Below are positions 34,715-42,407 of a stretch of DNA of 64,000 nucleotides, piece after piece. The translations under genes were made by a program, and so were the position numbers. The DNA is taken from positions 72,797 through 136,796 of the forward strand of contig CAMOJA010000003.1 of the NCBI GenBank assembly GCA_946616535.1, given 5' to 3'. The number at the start of each line of letters is the position of its first letter. Position 1 is the stretch's first letter. This DNA comes from an uncultured Bacteroidales bacterium. Lineage in GTDB: Bacteria; Bacteroidota; Bacteroidia; Bacteroidales; Paludibacteraceae. The notes beneath the pieces are model-generated. The model did not search any database. It saw only the letters and a program-made list of their open reading frames with translations, and had not been told where the DNA came from.

Positions 34715-35509
34715 TTACAAATTTTCTATATTCTCGCGAATGAGCGTGCGGTAATTGGCAGAGGATTTCCAACGGTCAATTTCATAAGCACGCTGACAGT
34801 CCTGCGGATGAGAGTAAAACATTTCGCGGCAAGCCTGTTGCACACGGTCAAAGAAAGAAGCATTCTTCATTTCGTAATATCTTTTGCCTTGTTCAACTAA
34901 CTGATACGGGTTGCCCTGTATTTCAGACAAGCCGCTGGTGAGTTTGAGGAGTGCAGACTGAAAGACCTGTTCCCCGACAACAGTTGCCGCGCATCGGTCA
35001 GCTGAGTATTCACTCATGCGGTTCCAATACTGCAAGGCGCAATAGGCAGGAAAAGCAAGCGAGCCGGTTATCACTTGTGCCGCTTTGCCCATATCTTCGA
35101 TGATATGCAGGACGGTCATGTAGAGCGTGTGGCGGCAAAGGATATGTCCGCACTCATGCGCCATTATACTTTTGAGTTCGGGCAAGGTGAGCCGTTCCAC
35201 CAACGAACTGCTCAAGGCGACAAAAATACGCGTGTCGCCATACGTATAAGCGTTCATCACAGGGTCATTGTAGATGTATAACTCCGGTTCGTCGATGCTG
35301 ACGCAGTTAACGACTTCCAGAAAAGCGGTATATACTTTCGGCAAGTTATCCGGCGAGACACGAAGCATCGTACCGAGGTTCTCTCCGTGCATGATACGTT
35401 CGTCTCCAACCTGCATGAAGTACTTGATCAGCGTATTGAATCCGCGTGCTTGTTTGAGCACCTGCAATGCTTTCGCATCGGCAGGGTGCATAATCTGACG
35501 TGCTTTCAT
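34715..35509 (-). CDS. M48-family zinc metalloprotease (island)
   Basis: 264 residues of the M48 peptidase family. The zinc site is HECGH (HExxH) with the downstream third ligand in EYSADRCA. SSSLVERLTLPELKSIMAHE is the typical lead-in. A hydrophobic stretch after the active site (about 127-155) may touch or cross the membrane. There is no clear signal peptide, so the active site probably faces the cytoplasm, as in HtpX. It overlaps the YaaW-like gene by 4 bp. In this setting it could act on membrane proteins as part of a stress or defence response, which is inference. Confidence 0.9.
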   Translation of the reverse strand: MKARQIMHPADAKALQVLKQARGFNTLIKYFMQVGDERIMHGENLGTMLRVSPDNLPKVYTAFLEVVNCVSIDEPELYIYNDPVMNAYTYGDTRIFVALSSSLVERLTLPELKSIMAHECGHILCRHTLYMTVLHIIEDMGKAAQVITGSLAFPAYCALQYWNRMSEYSADRCAATVVGEQVFQSALLKLTSGLSEIQGNPYQLVEQGKRYYEMKNASFFDRVQQACREMFYSHPQDCQRAYEIDRWKSSANYRTLIRENIENL

Positions 35510-36240
35510 GCAACACTCCTTTCTTTTTCAAAACGATTAAGACGCATGTATGCCACTTGCAGCACGGCAGGGACACAAACGCGGTAAGCCGGTGAGGTGA
35601 TGTCATAGACCGTCCAAGCCCCCAAAGCAATCCATCCGATAGGACCTAAAGCGCCACCCACGGCACGCGTGGCGGTTTCTATTCCGGCAGTTGCTACGCC
35701 ACGGATAGTGATGATCTCTACTATATATTGAATGACGCGGGCGGCTATGCGTGTGAGTATAGGCCTGCTTGTGCGTATAGCCATGAGTAACGCGGCTGTT
35801 AACGCCTGACGAGTAAGTGTTTTATCGGGGATGCCGTTTTCGTTAGCAAGCAGCCTCAGTTCGCGCTCAGACATCTTGTTCAGCGTGTCTTGGCAAAGCG
35901 TGGTGAGCAAGTTGTGCTCCATCTTTGCGACACTATCTTGTTCCATGGTTCTCACATCCATCTGCTTGCAGACACGGCGAAGCACGGTTTGGTACGAATC
36001 CGGTTCGTTATGCCAAAAGGTAGAGAGAGTATTAGAACCATATTTCAGCAATTCGTTGCTGATCTGCGGAACGAGAAACAACATATCTTCCGGATAGTTG
36101 CGGTTGTACTCGTCGGTAGCGGTGAGTTGTTCCGTGATACGGATGTTACCCAAACGGTCATGCGTTAGGATGTCGCAAAGCACTCTTAAATCCTCATTTT
36201 CACAGGAAGAAAGAAACCGTAAATCTTTGTCTGTTGTCAT
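35506..36240 (-). CDS. YaaW/UPF0174-family protein (island)
   Basis: 244 residues. The start DKDLRFLSSCENEDLRVLCD, the helical middle and the closing YRVCVPAVLQVAYMRL match the YaaW/UPF0174 family (DUF3944 plus a ubiquinol-cytochrome c chaperone-like domain) along its length. Biochemical role unknown. A hydrophobic, glycine-rich stretch (about 150-225) may associate with membranes. First gene of the island operon, directly downstream of the palindrome-bearing promoter. Translation is coupled to the M48 protease gene. Confidence 0.88.
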   Translation of the reverse strand: MTTDKDLRFLSSCENEDLRVLCDILTHDRLGNIRITEQLTATDEYNRNYPEDMLFLVPQISNELLKYGSNTLSTFWHNEPDSYQTVLRRVCKQMDVRTMEQDSVAKMEHNLLTTLCQDTLNKMSERELRLLANENGIPDKTLTRQALTAALLMAIRTSRPILTRIAARVIQYIVEIITIRGVATAGIETATRAVGGALGPIGWIALGAWTVYDITSPAYRVCVPAVLQVAYMRLNRFEKERSVA

Positions 36241-36271
36241 AATTTTGCCCTTTCATTTTTAATTTCGGCGG

Positions 36272-36306
36272 CAAAATTACTACACAAGACGGACAAAATG
36301 TGTCCG
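36272..36306 (-). promoter_or_regulatory. Island promoter with 17-bp palindromic operator (copy 1)
   Basis: Minus strand: CGGACA, five bases, TGTCCG (36290-36306, perfect palindrome), 10 bp, TAATTTTG (36272-36279). The palindrome covers the -33 position. Confidence 0.78.
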
Positions 36307-36517
36307 AGGTACTAAAAAATCTGCATTTTTATAGAAACAAAAGACAGAGTAGCGTCTCCGAAACTCTGTATATAAAATATGTCACCGCTTTTTACGTTGT
36401 CGATGCCTGCGAATGAAACAAACGGCATATCATGCCGGACAATGGACGAAAGAAGAAAGAAATATGCAAATAAATCTATGTGTTTTTTTCTAAAAAAACG
36501 TAAAAAATAATCAGACT
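36307..36517. other. Intergenic stretch between island and tRNA-Gly
   Basis: Contains a hairpin ACAGAGT/ACTCTGT (36344-36369) and a palindrome CGGCATATCATGCCG (about 36422-36436), then AT-rich DNA. No gene is seen. No copy of the tRNA 3' end was noticed at the other side of the island. Confidence 0.6.
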
Positions 36518-36549
36518 CTTGCGTATGTCAAAAAAAAGCAGTACCTTTG
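36518..36549 (+). promoter_or_regulatory. Promoter of tRNA-Gly and rnpB
   Basis: CTTG at 36518-36521, 20 bp, TACCTTTG at 36542-36549; nearly the same sequence as the uvrA promoter. Confidence 0.82.
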
Positions 36550-36581
36550 CATCGTTTTTCGGAAAGTAGCGAAAACATCTC

Positions 36582-36652
36582 GCGGTGTTAGCACATCGGT
36601 AGTGCATCGGCTTCCCAAGCCGAGGAGGCGGGTTCGATTCCCGTACACCGCT
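36582..36652 (+). tRNA. tRNA-Gly (anticodon CCC)
   Basis: 71 nt that folds as a cloverleaf. The acceptor stem is GCGGTGT/ACACCGC and the D-arm contains GCACATCGGTAGTGC. The anticodon stem TCGGC/GCCGA has loop TTCCCAA. The T-arm is CGGGTTCGATTCCCG. The CCA end is not encoded. Confidence 0.95.
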
Positions 36653-36685
36653 CATCGCGCGCAAGCGCGATAACGGGCGTGGACA

Positions 36686-37025
36686 AGCAGATCGGTCTAT
36701 CGCTGCGGAGAGAAAGAAAAGCACACGTGCTTTAATCTCATCGGCAGAGGAAAGTCCGGGCAGCACAGAGCACCACAGCGGTTAACGGCCGTCAGGCAGA
36801 AATGTTTGGTCACTGCTACAGAGACGAGTCGCGGAGCGGCTCCAAAAGGAGTAAGCGAAGCGGGTGAAACGAGCACACTGTGGGCTGCAATTCCAAGTAA
36901 ACCGGCGTTTGAGCGCTGCTCGCGTGAGTCGGAGGGTAGGAAGCGAGAGAAGCACGTGGTAACACGCGACTCGAGATTAATGATAGACGCCCGAAAGGGT
37001 ACAGAACCCGGCTTATAGATCTGCT
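36686..37025 (+). ncRNA. rnpB: RNase P RNA
   Basis: Catalytic RNA of RNase P, which matures tRNA 5' ends. The conserved 5' core GAGGAAAGTCCGGGCAGC is present (about 36748-36765). GGGTGAAACG and the 3' core with GACGCCCGAAAGGGTACAGAACCCGGCTTATAG (split here only by naming) are also seen. P1 forms between AGCAGATC (36686-36693) and GATCTGCT (37018-37025). It lies 34 nt after tRNA-Gly with no terminator between, so it is probably cotranscribed. Ends are approximate. Confidence 0.93.
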
Positions 37026-37154
37026 ACGCGTTCGGCAAATGGATCGCAAAAACGATACCGCTCCGCTAAATCGTAGGTGCGACCATTGCCTCCGCTCTCC
37101 CCACCGGGTGCACTCCGTTAGCGCCCGTCGGGGACCCCAATAATTAATAGGACC

Positions 37155-38477
37155 ATGAAGAAAGTAAAATTCTCCGATATTATACATTTTATACGCTACG
37201 ACATGTGGCGGAGGACAGAGACGGAGTTTGACGGTTTCTTCCAGAGATTAGGCTACGCCATCATCCGTACGATCGTTCTGGTAGTACGCGGCTTCAACAA
37301 CAAGAACCTCAACGACAAAGCCAAATCCCTTACCTACTCTCTTATCTTCGCCATCGTTCCGATCTTGGCGATGATTGTTGCGGTAGCGAAAGGTTTTGGT
37401 GTGGCGGACGTGATTGAGACGCAACTCAACAAATCGTTCTTAGGCGAGACAGGTATGGTACCGACGATCATGGAGATGGTCGACCGATACTTAGAGACCG
37501 CACAGGACGGCTTATTCATCGGTATCGGCATCCTGATCTTGTTATGGGCGGTATATTCGTTCTTCCAGTCCGTGGAGTCGGCATTTAACCAGATATGGAA
37601 CGTCCGGAAATCGCGTTCTATCCTCCGGCAAATCACCACGTATATCGCGATTGTTGTACTCATTCCGGTACTGATCGTTTGTTCCGCGGGTATCAATATT
37701 TTTCTGCACACCACGGTAGAAAGCTCCTTACACATAGAGGCACTCCATCATTTCTTCCACACCAGCGGAGTGCAGTTCTTGCAGTTTGTGATCGTATGGC
37801 TGTTCTTTATCACAATGTATGTCGCGATCCCGAACACCAAAGTGCGGTTCATCAGTGCTCTTATTCCCGGTATTATCATGGGCACTCTTTTCCAGTTGTT
37901 ACAGATGCTTTCGGTCTATCTGATCGCCATGCTGAGCCGCACGAGCATCGTGTATGGCGCGTTTGCAACATTGCCGATTTTAATGACCATGCTGCAATAC
38001 ACGAGTCTCTTGATTCTCATCGGCGCAGAGATGTCTTTTGCGATCCAGAATAACGAAGAGTTTGAGTACGAGCAGGACCTGAATAATATGTCCCGGCGGT
38101 ACAAAGACTTCGTTATGCTCTACCTGCTATCCGTTATTATTCGCCGCTTCGAAGCAGACGAAGCACCTTTGACGGCGCATGAGTTGGCTATTCGCGACAA
38201 TCTGCCAATCCGATTAGTCAACAGTCTGCTCACGCGTATGGTGGACACAGGCGTGCTGCGCGAGGTATATACAGAAGGTGAGGAAGACAAGACCTACCAG
38301 CCGGCGCTGGACAGTCATAAGATCAGCGTGGGCATGGTTATCAAACGCATCGAGGCGCAAGGAACCGAGGAGTTCCTGCAAGCGCCGACGGCGGAGATGA
38401 AAGCCTTCTGGAGCGCTTATCTGAAACTGAAAGACAACCACACTCCATTGGACAATATCTATATAAACGAACTATAA
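37155..38477 (+). CDS. YihY/BrkB-family inner-membrane protein
   Basis: 440 residues with the UPF0761/YihY membrane domain of six helices (about 40-300). Family hallmarks include AKSLTYSLIFAIVPILAMI, WAVYSFFQSVESAFNQIW and YVAIPNTKVRFISALIPG. A cytosolic C-terminal extension (about 310-440) looks like a winged helix (AHELAIRDNLPIRLVNSLLT). Function unknown in bacteria, and older RNase BN naming is not supported. It starts about 130 bp after rnpB and is followed after 6 bp by the amylase gene. Confidence 0.9.
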   Translation: MKKVKFSDIIHFIRYDMWRRTETEFDGFFQRLGYAIIRTIVLVVRGFNNKNLNDKAKSLTYSLIFAIVPILAMIVAVAKGFGVADVIETQLNKSFLGETGMVPTIMEMVDRYLETAQDGLFIGIGILILLWAVYSFFQSVESAFNQIWNVRKSRSILRQITTYIAIVVLIPVLIVCSAGINIFLHTTVESSLHIEALHHFFHTSGVQFLQFVIVWLFFITMYVAIPNTKVRFISALIPGIIMGTLFQLLQMLSVYLIAMLSRTSIVYGAFATLPILMTMLQYTSLLILIGAEMSFAIQNNEEFEYEQDLNNMSRRYKDFVMLYLLSVIIRRFEADEAPLTAHELAIRDNLPIRLVNSLLTRMVDTGVLREVYTEGEEDKTYQPALDSHKISVGMVIKRIEAQGTEEFLQAPTAEMKAFWSAYLKLKDNHTPLDNIYINEL

Positions 38478-38483
38478 GTACGT

Positions 38484-40337
38484 ATGAAAACCAAATTCTT
38501 CTTTCTGGCAGCCCTGCTGCTGAGTGCTCAGATGGCGTTCTCTGCGCCGAAGATCGAGCAGGTAGAACCGCTTTGTTGGTGGACGGAAATGCGGACTCCG
38601 TTGACCGTCATGTTCCATGGTCAGGACCTGAAGGACGCCGAAGTGAGCGTGCAACAGGTAGCGGCCGGCAAAGTCGTTCGCGGCGCATGTAACGGATTAG
38701 TGCCTCGCAGCCAACACAATGCCGAGAGCCCCAATTATCTGTTTGTGGATTTTGGCGTTTTCCAGCCGGGCACCTATCGTATCACCCTCAAGAAAGGCAA
38801 CAAGAAAGCCACGTATGACTACATCATCGGCACGCGTCGTGAAGGCAGCCGCGAGCGTAAGAGTTTTGATGCCGGCGATGTCGTTTACCTGATCATGAGC
38901 GACCGCTTCGTAGATGGCGATCCCAGCAATAACAGCACTCCCGACACCCGCGAGAAAGCCGACAAGAAGAACCCGAACGGACGTTTCGGCGGCGATATAC
39001 AAGGTATCATCAATTCGCTCGACCATATCGAGAAATTAGGTTGTACCGCTATCTGGCCGACGCCGATGTTAGGCGATGACGAAGAGGCCTGGAGTTACCA
39101 CGGCTACGCTTGCTCGGACTACTACCATATCGACCCGCGCTACGGTTCTAACTCGCTGTATGCACAGATGGTACAAGAGGCGCATAAGAAGGGCCTGAAG
39201 GTTCTGATGGACATGGTACCGAACCACTGTGGAGGCTCGCACTGGTGGATGAAAGATCTGCCCTACCGGAACTGGATCAATCAGTTCCCGCAGTTCACCA
39301 ACACGAACAACTGCTTCACCGCCAACTACGACATCAACGCGTCTCAATACGACCGGAACCTGAGTAACCGCGGATGGTTTGACCACCCGATGCCGGATAT
39401 GAATTTAGAGAACCCGGACCTGCTGAAATACTTCCAGCAATGGGCCATCTGGTGGATCGAGTACGCCGATCTGGACGGTCTGCGCGTGGATACCTATCCG
39501 TATATCGAGAAGATCCCCGGTAGCAAATGGCTGAAAGCCATCCGCGAAGAGTATCCGGGTATCAATATCGTCGGTGAGTGCTGGACCAGACCGGCTCCGG
39601 CTGTAGCTTACTGGCAAAGCGGAGCGAAGAACTTCGACGGCTTTGATTCGAACCTGCCGACCGTAATGGACTTCCCGACCGAAGAAGCTATCCGTCAGGC
39701 GCTGGAGAACGACGGTAACTACTGGGGCGGCGGTCTGACAAAGGTATATGACGCGCTCACGATGGACTACATGTATGCGGATGTGAACAAGCTGTTCACC
39801 TTCCTCGGCAACCATGATATGAGCCGAATCCGCGATGCAGTCAAAGATAGAGACATCCGCCGCGTGAAGTTAGCTTACGTGCTGCTCGCCACCATGCGCG
39901 GTATCCCGCAAGTACTGTACGGCGATGAGTATGCCATGATCTCGTCCAACAAAGAGAACCCGAGCGACCACTCGTACCTGCGTATGCCGCTGCCGCAAGA
40001 AGGCGAATTGAATGCAGAGATGACAGATATGTTCGAGTTCCAAAGCCAACTCTTCCAATGGAGAAAGAAAGAGCCGGTGCTCCATGAGGGCAAGACCATG
40101 CATTTCCTCTCGCGTAATAACACCTATGCCTTCTTCCGCTACAACGATAAAGAGGCTGTCTTCGTCTTTGCCAATGCCTCAGAGAAGTCATGCACCGTGC
40201 CCGTAGCCAATTATCAGGAGATCCTGAGCCATTATAACCCGATGGGCAAAGATCCGCTGACAGGCAAGAAAGTGGACATGAGCAAGAGCCTTCTTGTTCC
40301 CGGGCTGAGTACCATCATCGTTAAGTTAACAAGATAA
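38484..40337 (+). CDS. Secreted GH13 alpha-amylase / neopullulanase
   Basis: 617 residues with a signal peptide (MKTKFFFLAALLLSAQMAFSA). An N-terminal beta-sandwich (about 22-125) follows, as in cyclomaltodextrinase/SusA-type enzymes, then the GH13 barrel. Catalytic residues: Asp in GLRVDTYPYI, Glu in NIVGECWTRP and Asp in TFLGNHDMSRI. DVVYLIMSDRFVDGDPSNN and VLMDMVPNHCG are further family blocks. It should hydrolyse starch, maltodextrin or pullulan, probably in the periplasm as there is no lipobox. No susCD pair is adjacent. Confidence 0.94.
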   Translation: MKTKFFFLAALLLSAQMAFSAPKIEQVEPLCWWTEMRTPLTVMFHGQDLKDAEVSVQQVAAGKVVRGACNGLVPRSQHNAESPNYLFVDFGVFQPGTYRITLKKGNKKATYDYIIGTRREGSRERKSFDAGDVVYLIMSDRFVDGDPSNNSTPDTREKADKKNPNGRFGGDIQGIINSLDHIEKLGCTAIWPTPMLGDDEEAWSYHGYACSDYYHIDPRYGSNSLYAQMVQEAHKKGLKVLMDMVPNHCGGSHWWMKDLPYRNWINQFPQFTNTNNCFTANYDINASQYDRNLSNRGWFDHPMPDMNLENPDLLKYFQQWAIWWIEYADLDGLRVDTYPYIEKIPGSKWLKAIREEYPGINIVGECWTRPAPAVAYWQSGAKNFDGFDSNLPTVMDFPTEEAIRQALENDGNYWGGGLTKVYDALTMDYMYADVNKLFTFLGNHDMSRIRDAVKDRDIRRVKLAYVLLATMRGIPQVLYGDEYAMISSNKENPSDHSYLRMPLPQEGELNAEMTDMFEFQSQLFQWRKKEPVLHEGKTMHFLSRNNTYAFFRYNDKEAVFVFANASEKSCTVPVANYQEILSHYNPMGKDPLTGKKVDMSKSLLVPGLSTIIVKLTR

Positions 40338-40340
40338 GGG

Positions 40341-40538
40341 ATGAACGAGTTAACGAATGAACGAAAGAACAAAGTGTGCCCACGATGCGGGGCACATTTT
40401 GTTTGCACCCACGATGCGTTCTGCCAATGTGTGGGGGTGCGACTCAACGAAAAAGCGCGCGAGTATCTTCGCGCGCATTATTCGGATTGTCTCTGCAGGG
40501 GGTGTCTGGAGGATATCTCTAGTTTCCTAGAATCATAG
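40341..40538 (+). CDS. Cysteine-rich CWC-family small protein
   Basis: 65 residues with CPRCGAHF, CTHDAFCQC and CLCRGCLEDI, matching the small CWC family of cysteine-rich, probably metal-binding proteins of unknown role. It follows the amylase stop by 3 bp and ends 4 bp before the convergent btuF-like gene. Confidence 0.8.
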   Translation: MNELTNERKNKVCPRCGAHFVCTHDAFCQCVGVRLNEKAREYLRAHYSDCLCRGCLEDISSFLES

Positions 40539-40542
40539 AATC

Positions 40543-41652
40543 CTAGTACAACCTGTTAGCAAAATGCAAAGTAGAATCGGGGGCGTTATTCAGGATATGA
40601 ATGACGTCCTCTAACATTTCCTCGGGGTGCACTACCCCACGCTCCCAGAAGTTATTCTGTCCACCGTCCAGCCGCTGCTTACGCCAGTTATAGACGCGGC
40701 CGGACTGATAGGCCTTGAACCAGGTGTGTTTCTCGTCTATCTTTGCGAGTTCCGCTAAAGTGTTTCCTCCGGCGCCAACCCATACATCCGCGTCGTGGAA
40801 ATAATGGATCGTCTCCTCCACCGTCAAGGGGATGGATGTCTCGCGCTCATCATTGTAGAAGGGATAATCTGCCCCTGCATCCTTGAAGAGGTACGCCAGA
40901 TAGTTCTTTCCGGAAGGTACATACCAGGTTCCGCGGAAATTATTGCCGGACATGATAGAGACCGGCTTCGCCTGACAGACCGTTTCGCCTGACAGACTGA
41001 GGTACTTTTTCTCTACTTCATGGAAGATGGAGTCCGCTTGGGGCAGTTTGCCGACGAGCGCCCCGATGACGCGAATCCATTCTGCACGCGCCAGAGGAGA
41101 GTGTTCCTGCCACTCGTTAATGAAGATGATCGGTACTCCTAATTTCTCCAGCCGCATGGCTTCGAGGTTATCGTACTGGCCGTAATTGACCGCCAGAAGG
41201 ATGTCTAATCCCGCTTGCAGAACCCGCTCGGCAGAAGGTTTCATCGAGTCGCCGAGATCAATCTCCGTGCCTTTGACAGGCGTGTAGATGAGTTCGGGAT
41301 TGCAGACAGCAGCCAGACAATCGATAGCGTCCAGGGCATAAAGGAATCCCACCTGCACGGTACTCATCGTCCCGATACGTTGCAAAGGACGGGTGATCTC
41401 CAGTTTTTGGTATGGCTGAAAGACCTCCACGAAGACCGACGAGTCCGTCTCGGTGAGCGAAAATCCCTCGGCGTATTTATTGCTCGCGGGCACACTCCCC
41501 TGCTCCGCAGGCTGCTTAGCGCAGCCCGGAAGCAGAAGAGATAAAATCACCCCGACAGAAAGAACCAACAGAAGCCTTACGTATGCGTTGACCGTCGGTT
41601 GACCGTCGGTTGACCGTCGGTATTGAACCGTATTTGGATAGAGATCAGACAT
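40543..41652 (-). CDS. BtuF-like ABC transporter substrate-binding lipoprotein
   Basis: 369 residues. A long N-terminal region, a hydrophobic helix and the lipobox LLLPGC (Cys44) precede a class III periplasmic binding fold (RIGTMSTVQVGFLYALDAID, ILLAVNYGQYDNLEAMRLEKLGVPIIFINEWQE). Its place at the end of a B12-riboswitch operon makes cobalamin delivery to BtuCD the likely job, although FecB-type ligands are possible. Start codon and DUF4465 stop share TAATG, fixing the start. Residues about 11-22 are encoded by an 11-bp x 3 tandem repeat, and another part carries two CTGACAGA units (encoding LSGETVCQAK). Confidence 0.88.
   Translation of the reverse strand: MSDLYPNTVQYRRSTDGQPTVNAYVRLLLVLSVGVILSLLLPGCAKQPAEQGSVPASNKYAEGFSLTETDSSVFVEVFQPYQKLEITRPLQRIGTMSTVQVGFLYALDAIDCLAAVCNPELIYTPVKGTEIDLGDSMKPSAERVLQAGLDILLAVNYGQYDNLEAMRLEKLGVPIIFINEWQEHSPLARAEWIRVIGALVGKLPQADSIFHEVEKKYLSLSGETVCQAKPVSIMSGNNFRGTWYVPSGKNYLAYLFKDAGADYPFYNDERETSIPLTVEETIHYFHDADVWVGAGGNTLAELAKIDEKHTWFKAYQSGRVYNWRKQRLDGGQNNFWERGVVHPEEMLEDVIHILNNAPDSTLHFANRLY
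40972..40996. repeat. Intragenic CTGACAGA repeat in the btuF-like gene
   Basis: Two units (40972-40979 and 40989-40996) 17 bp apart, antisense to the gene, resemble the dsbD copies. Confidence 0.75.
41588..41620. repeat. Tandem repeat 3 x 11 bp inside the btuF-like gene
   Basis: TTGACCGTCGG three times without mismatch. Eleven is not a multiple of three, so gain or loss of one unit would shift the frame before the signal sequence. Confidence 0.9.
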
Positions 41653-42353
41653 TATTTTGCGCCGAGATCATCAAATGCAAAATATGCCGGTGTGGTCATG
41701 CCGATTGAGTTCTTCTTGGAACTTGCCAAGCTGAACGTGATAGCATCTACTTTACCCAGTGAACTCAGATCCACATAAGTCCAGTCCTTAATGTAGGTCT
41801 TGCCTTTTGCCAACTCTACAGTCACCTCACTATTTACTGCCTTACCATTCAGTGAACCATGAATAGTCAGCGTGAAATAGTCGTTGTCTCCAAACGGGGC
41901 ACCTCCGTCATCCGACATTCCGTCACCGTTCAGGATTGCGTCCACTACCCACGGGGTGTTGCAAACGTAGAATCCCGGAACGACAGCTGCCTCTTTGAGG
42001 AAAACAGAATCCTGACCTACATACGAACCGGTCCAAACAACGAATTTCTGACCAGCGTGTGCGCCTCCTGCAGCGGACATGTCGTTCTGATAATCGCCTT
42101 TGTACTCTTTGCCGGTCTTGCTGGAAACAATGTTACCATAATAATAGGTCCCCCAATTGGAGACATTTACTTCCTGTTGGAAACGGAAGTCACCACTCTC
42201 GAAGACACCGCTCTCGGTCATGTGGTACACACTCTCCGAAGCGAGGTTGATGTTCTCGAAATCAGCTACTGCGAGCGCTTTTTCCGGCTCGTTTTTCTGA
42301 CAAGCTGCAAAGGTCATCACCAAAGCAGCCACAAAAAGAATTGATTTTTTCAT
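41652..42353 (-). CDS. DUF4465 lipoprotein of the B12 operon
   Basis: 233 residues with a lipoprotein signal (MKKSILFVAALVMTFAAC, Cys18). A DUF4465 beta-sandwich follows: VADFENINLASESVYH, WGTYYYGNIVSSKTGKEYKG, YVCNTPWVVDAILNGDG, TPAYFAFDDLGAK. In Bacteroidota such proteins recur beside BtuB and BtuG and are probably surface-exposed accessory cobamide-binding proteins; I infer this from context and family association. Start and stop are shared closely with neighbours in a riboswitch-led operon. Confidence 0.88.
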   Translation of the reverse strand: MKKSILFVAALVMTFAACQKNEPEKALAVADFENINLASESVYHMTESGVFESGDFRFQQEVNVSNWGTYYYGNIVSSKTGKEYKGDYQNDMSAAGGAHAGQKFVVWTGSYVGQDSVFLKEAAVVPGFYVCNTPWVVDAILNGDGMSDDGGAPFGDNDYFTLTIHGSLNGKAVNSEVTVELAKGKTYIKDWTYVDLSSLGKVDAITFSLASSKKNSIGMTTPAYFAFDDLGAK

Positions 42354-42407
42354 TTGTTTTGTTTTTTAATTGTTAATAAATGTTGATTATAAAAAGTGTT
42401 GTTCGCA

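Noticed and set aside
30049..36652. Island integrated at tRNA-Gly
   Set aside because: The island lies on the 5' side of the tRNA, there is no integrase gene, and no duplicate of the tRNA 3' end was seen at 28.7-30 kb.
37095..37140. GC-rich inverted repeat after rnpB as a terminator
   Set aside because: The stem has mismatches and no T run follows; the next gene starts within 20 bp.
36816..37187. Open frames on both strands over 36.8-37.2 kb
   Set aside because: The region is RNase P RNA with its conserved cores; the frames are by chance.
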